The notes under the pieces: model-generated | What the model saw: the letters and a program-made list of their open reading frames with translations, nothing else | Database searches by the model: none | Told to the model about the DNA's origin: nothing | Program-made: the position numbers and the translations under genes | NCBI GenBank assembly: GCA_947253765.1 | Contig: CAMYAK010000005.1 | Coordinates: 47,878 to 111,877 of the forward strand | DNA length: 64,000 bases | From: an uncultured Tissierellia bacterium | Lineage (GTDB): Bacteria; Bacillota; Clostridia; Tissierellales; Peptoniphilaceae | Reading direction: 5' to 3' | Shown here: positions 61,138 to 64,000 of the stretch, in pieces | Layout: every line of letters begins with the position of its first letter | How positions within the stretch are numbered: position 1 is the stretch's first letter

Positions 61138-62649
61138 ATGGCAACTGAAAAAAGAAAAAAACACTCCCTTTCGGCCTTTACGATTTTGCTTATCATTTTG
61201 GCAGTTGTTTGCCTTATAACCGTAGTTTTCAACGGTAAGCCCATCAGTGATGGTATCTTCAGTAACCTTGATCCTGACAAATACGGGGATCTGATGAAGG
61301 TCGTTGAAGAAGGCGGACACGTAACGGTTGAAAGAGCCCATCTTAAAGACTTTATGATGGCTATACCAAACGGATTCGTTGATGCATCAGACTTATTAGC
61401 ATTTATATGTGCATTGGGCGGATTCATCGGTATTGTTATGAAGACCGGCGCTCTTGAAGGCGGAGTTAACCGTCTTGTTCACAAGATGAAGGGAAAAGAG
61501 TCCCTGTTAATCGGTATCCTTATGTTCCTCTTCTCATTGGGCGGATCAACATACGGAATGGCCGAAGAGACAATCGGTTTCTATGCACTTATAACAGCAG
61601 CTATGGTAGCTGCAGGATTCGATACCCTGGTAGCTTTGGCAGTTATCCTTCTGGGATCAACAGCAGGATGCTTGGGATCAACAATCAACCCCTTCGCAAC
61701 AGGCGTTGCAATGAGTGGTCTTTCATCAATCGGAATTACTCCAAATAAAACCCTGATTATGGGAATTGGTGCAGTTCTCTGGCTGGCAACAGTAGCTATC
61801 AATATTGCATTCACACTTCGTTATGCTTTGAGCGTCAAGAAGGACCTGGGACACTCAGTTCTTTCACAGGGAGAGCTTGACGATATGAAGACTCATTTCG
61901 GTGAGGAATCTGATGAAGTTCTTGAGTACAACGGCAAACACAAGGCTATAATGGGAATCTTCGGATTCACCTTCCTTATCATGATTATTTCACTGATTTC
62001 ATGGGAAGAAATTATTTTCCACGGTGACTCCGATGCTTACATGGCAGCTTTCGGCTGGACTGAAAACTTCGTAGGCGTTCCGCTTGGACAGTGGTACTTC
62101 CTTGAATTAGCTTCATGGTTCGTTCTCTCAGCTGTAATAATCGGCCTCATTGGCGGACTTGGCGAGCACGGCATTGTAGAAACATTCATCGACGGTGTAA
62201 AAGACTTGATGAGCGTCGGCATGATCATCGCCGTATCCCGTGGTATCACAGTAGTTATGAAAGCTACACATCTTGACTTCTTCGTACTTGATAAGGCTTC
62301 ACAGCTTCTGAGCGGCGTACCCGGATTCGTATACATCCCGATGGCCTACATCATCTACATCTTACTGAGCTTCCTGATTCCTTCAACATCAGGTCTTGCA
62401 GGCTTGTCAATACCTATCACAGGCGGACTTTCACAGACACTGGGATTCAACCCCTCAGTTATGGTCAACGTATTCTCAGCCGGTTCAGGTATAGTAAACA
62501 TGGTAACTCCGACATCAGGCGTTGTTATGGGTGGTGTTGCAGCCGCACGTGTTGAATACGCAACTTACCTAAAGTGGGTAAAGAAGCTCTTGATCTTTGT
62601 CTTCCTCGAGAACGTAATCGTTTTGATGGTTGCAGAGGCACTGTTCTAA
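61138..62649 (+). CDS. YfcC-family membrane transporter, probable arginine/ornithine antiporter
   Basis: This 503-residue protein has about 12 helices of the YfcC/DcuC-like (C4-dicarboxylate anaerobic carrier) family: conserved stretches include G-G-S-T-Y-G-M-A-E-E-T-I, G-S-T-A-G-C-L-G-S-T and V-T-P-T-S-G-V-V-M-G. Proteins of this group occur in arc operons, in place of ArcD, where they exchange arginine for ornithine; position after arcC suggests that here. The substrate is inferred from context, not shown by sequence. Confidence 0.82.
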   Translation: MATEKRKKHSLSAFTILLIILAVVCLITVVFNGKPISDGIFSNLDPDKYGDLMKVVEEGGHVTVERAHLKDFMMAIPNGFVDASDLLAFICALGGFIGIVMKTGALEGGVNRLVHKMKGKESLLIGILMFLFSLGGSTYGMAEETIGFYALITAAMVAAGFDTLVALAVILLGSTAGCLGSTINPFATGVAMSGLSSIGITPNKTLIMGIGAVLWLATVAINIAFTLRYALSVKKDLGHSVLSQGELDDMKTHFGEESDEVLEYNGKHKAIMGIFGFTFLIMIISLISWEEIIFHGDSDAYMAAFGWTENFVGVPLGQWYFLELASWFVLSAVIIGLIGGLGEHGIVETFIDGVKDLMSVGMIIAVSRGITVVMKATHLDFFVLDKASQLLSGVPGFVYIPMAYIIYILLSFLIPSTSGLAGLSIPITGGLSQTLGFNPSVMVNVFSAGSGIVNMVTPTSGVVMGGVAAARVEYATYLKWVKKLLIFVFLENVIVLMVAEALF

Positions 62650-62716
62650 AATACAACTATACTGATTAAATTAAAAATTTAAGACAGTACCGTTCCTTGT
62701 ATATATGTCTTGCATA

Positions 62717-62747
62717 GGGGCACCTTCTTTTGAGGGTGTCCCTTTTT
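62717..62747 (+). terminator. Intrinsic terminator after the YfcC gene
   Basis: GGGGCACCTTC pairs with GAGGGTGTCCC (wobble pairs) around TTTT and is followed by five T. Confidence 0.85.
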
Positions 62748-62752
62748 ATTAC

Positions 62753-62761
62753 TGGTATAAT
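62753..62761 (+). promoter_or_regulatory. Extended -10 promoter of the AlaX-like gene
   Basis: TGGTATAAT, a perfect extended -10, lies 28 bases before the start codon, just after the terminator. Confidence 0.55.
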
Positions 62762-62788
62762 GGTGGTGGAGAAGACAAGGAGATTTTT

Positions 62789-63901
62789 ATGGACATGGCA
62801 ATATATGACGATTTTTTGAACTTGGAGTCTTGTACAAGGCTGAAAGACCAAAAGGATTCCTACTATGCCTTCGAGGAAAGCCCATTCTGGGGCGAAAAGG
62901 GCGGTATGCCTTCCGATAAAGGTACCGTAAACGGCATGGAAGTTTTGGATTTGAAGTGGATTGACGGGATCCTCTACCACAAATTAGAGGAGAAGCCGTC
63001 AGATCCGATAGAATGTAAAGTCGATTTTGAAACCAGGCTGATCAATACCACTGTTCAATCAGCCCTCCACCTGATGGACGGATTTTATGGACGTCGGGGC
63101 CAGGTTATTTTAGCGATCGGTACTGATTGGGACAACCTGTGGTATGAGCTGGATTGTCGGATCAGTGACAAGGAGCTTGAGGAGGCTCAGTCCTATATTA
63201 ACGAGGCCATATTTAAAAATGTGCCGCTTTCTTTACAATATGTGAAGGGACAAGACTATCCGGACGAAAATTATAGGAAATATGATAAGGTCAGGATTGT
63301 CGAATATCCGGGCTTGGATAAGCAGCCCTGCGGAACTCCCCACTTGAATTCAACCGGGCAGATCATGAGCTTTGTTATTTTGAGCAAGGAAAAGGCATCA
63401 AGGGGAGACAGGATCCACTTCACCTGTTCCCTGCTTACGGACCGGTACCTGAAAAGCATATATGATGACATGGCCAATATGTCCCATGCCATTAATTGCA
63501 AAAAAGAGGAAGTTGCGGACAGGGTTGAAAGGCTTGTGGAGGATGCAAAATATGATAAAAAGCAGATCAAAAATTTAAAGGAAAGGCTGGCAAATTTCGA
63601 AGCCGACCGCATATCTGCTTTAAAAGATAAGATAATATGCTTGGACAACCTTGATGGAGGCGACCTGAGAAATATAGCAAATAAATTGCAACTCGGAGAA
63701 AATCAGACCAAGTTTTTGTTGTCCGAGTCAGGCGGAAAAACGGGCTTGGTAATAGTTTCATCTGAAGACAAGGCAATGGATATTTTAAATGCAATACAGG
63801 AAGACTGCCAAGTCAGAGGAGGAGGCTCACCCAAGATGGTTACAGGCAACAGCCCTCTGGGATCGGTGGAACTCAAGGCTTTGATTGAGAAACTGATATA
63901 G
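62789..63901 (+). CDS. Alanyl-tRNA editing protein, AlaX-like with DHHA1 domain
   Basis: This protein of about 370 residues resembles the editing half of alanyl-tRNA synthetase, which removes serine or glycine from tRNA-Ala. The P-F-x-x-x-x-G-G motif is present (S-P-F-W-G-E-K-G-G-M), as is the C-x-x-x-H zinc pair, Cys181 and His185, in C-G-T-P-H-L-N-S-T-G. The usual H-x-x-x-H reads Q-S-A-L-H (Gln90, His94), so one zinc ligand is altered. A long coiled coil and a C-terminal DHHA1 domain (G-G-G-S-P-K-M-V-T-G) follow. The ATG at 62789 has AAGGAG upstream; longer frames cover the terminator. Confidence 0.82.
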   Translation: MDMAIYDDFLNLESCTRLKDQKDSYYAFEESPFWGEKGGMPSDKGTVNGMEVLDLKWIDGILYHKLEEKPSDPIECKVDFETRLINTTVQSALHLMDGFYGRRGQVILAIGTDWDNLWYELDCRISDKELEEAQSYINEAIFKNVPLSLQYVKGQDYPDENYRKYDKVRIVEYPGLDKQPCGTPHLNSTGQIMSFVILSKEKASRGDRIHFTCSLLTDRYLKSIYDDMANMSHAINCKKEEVADRVERLVEDAKYDKKQIKNLKERLANFEADRISALKDKIICLDNLDGGDLRNIANKLQLGENQTKFLLSESGGKTGLVIVSSEDKAMDILNAIQEDCQVRGGGSPKMVTGNSPLGSVELKALIEKLI

Positions 63902-63916
63902 GAAAGAATAGGCAAC

Positions 63917-63946
63917 AAAAAAAGCACCTGATAAAACAGGTGCTTA
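63917..63946 (-). terminator. Terminator after tRNA-Arg (minus strand)
   Basis: On the minus strand AAGCACCTG pairs with CAGGTGCTT, followed by TTTTTTG. Confidence 0.88.
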
Positions 63947-64000
63947 CGTGCCATTGAGGATTCGAACCCCAGGCCTTCTGGTCCGTAGCCAGACGCTCTA
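63947..64000 (-). tRNA. tRNA-Arg(ACG), 3' part (5' end beyond the window)
   Basis: The anticodon stem TCTGG/CCAGA with loop CTACGGA (anticodon ACG), the T-arm and the acceptor 3' strand ATGGCAC are visible; the 5' end lies past position 64000. It reads CGT/CGC/CGA, the Arg codons favoured in arcA and other highly expressed genes here. Confidence 0.92.

Noticed and set aside
62705..62788. A longer N-terminus for the AlaX-like protein
   Set aside because: It covers an intrinsic terminator and the extended -10 promoter; the ATG at 62789 has AAGGAG.
1..64000. CRISPR arrays, prophage or rRNA operons
   Set aside because: No regularly spaced repeats, phage structural genes or rRNA sequences were seen.

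Overview
The window is a gene-dense, chromosome-like stretch of a low-to-moderate GC, Gram-positive-lineage anaerobe. No outer-membrane genes are seen. The CtsR/ClpC stress operon, a Crh-like HPr protein, LCP and LiaF-type envelope proteins, CdaA/CdaR, ECF RibU, an Ami-type peptide transporter, a butyrate-type CoA-transferase and an arginine deiminase pathway together suggest an amino-acid and peptide fermenting Firmicute, most like Tissierellia/Peptoniphilaceae. The taxon is inferred from gene content only; no 16S gene is present.

Layout. 1-5.7 kb: oligopeptide ABC transporter (oppA 3' end, then oppBCDF). 5.9-7.2 kb: CoA-transferase. 7.4-19.0 kb: a Wzx/Wzy-type surface polysaccharide cluster with two GT4 glycosyltransferases, flippase, polymerase, Wzz-like co-polymerase, nucleotide-sugar dehydrogenase, membrane 4,6-dehydratase, DegT aminotransferase and initiating phosphoglycosyltransferase. 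19.1-30.2 kb: housekeeping genes (rpmE, prmC, prfA, glgP, an LCP ligase, rho, an FMN-binding lipoprotein, L25, a HAD hydrolase, mnmA, nagB). 30.3-37.1 kb: ctsR-mcsA-clpC-radA, then carD and a YacL-type PIN/TRAM protein. 37.3-43.8 kb: ribU, thrB, an S41-like protein, a Crh-like HPr paralogue, cdaA-cdaR and a LiaF-like protein. 44-48.8 kb: gltX-cysS-rlmB and a divergent CitXG-like gene. 48.9-51.8 kb: an AT-rich accessory segment with a small membrane protein, a lipoprotein and a secreted Amidase_6 protein; the last two are bracketed by 92-bp direct repeats beside tRNA-Lys and tRNA-Thr. 52-53.7 kb: argS. 53.9-57.4 kb: fructose operon (DeoR-type regulator, fruK, EIIABC). 57.7-62.6 kb: arcA, arcB, arcC and a YfcC-type transporter. 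62.8 kb to the end: an AlaX-like editing protein and a partial tRNA-Arg.

How the genes work together. Peptides enter through Opp, arginine is fermented by ArcABC with a probable antiporter, and acyl-CoA is converted to acids by the CoA-transferase. Fructose and stored glucan are further energy inputs. The polysaccharide cluster builds a lipid-linked repeat unit beginning with a probable 4-amino-4,6-dideoxy sugar; the LCP protein is a candidate for attaching the polymer to peptidoglycan. CtsR probably controls its own operon through a matching operator.

The features most worth a second look are the HPr paralogue without His15, the stress operon without mcsB and disA, the repeat-flanked cassette at the tRNA locus, the divergent CitXG-like gene, and the S41-like protein without its nucleophile.
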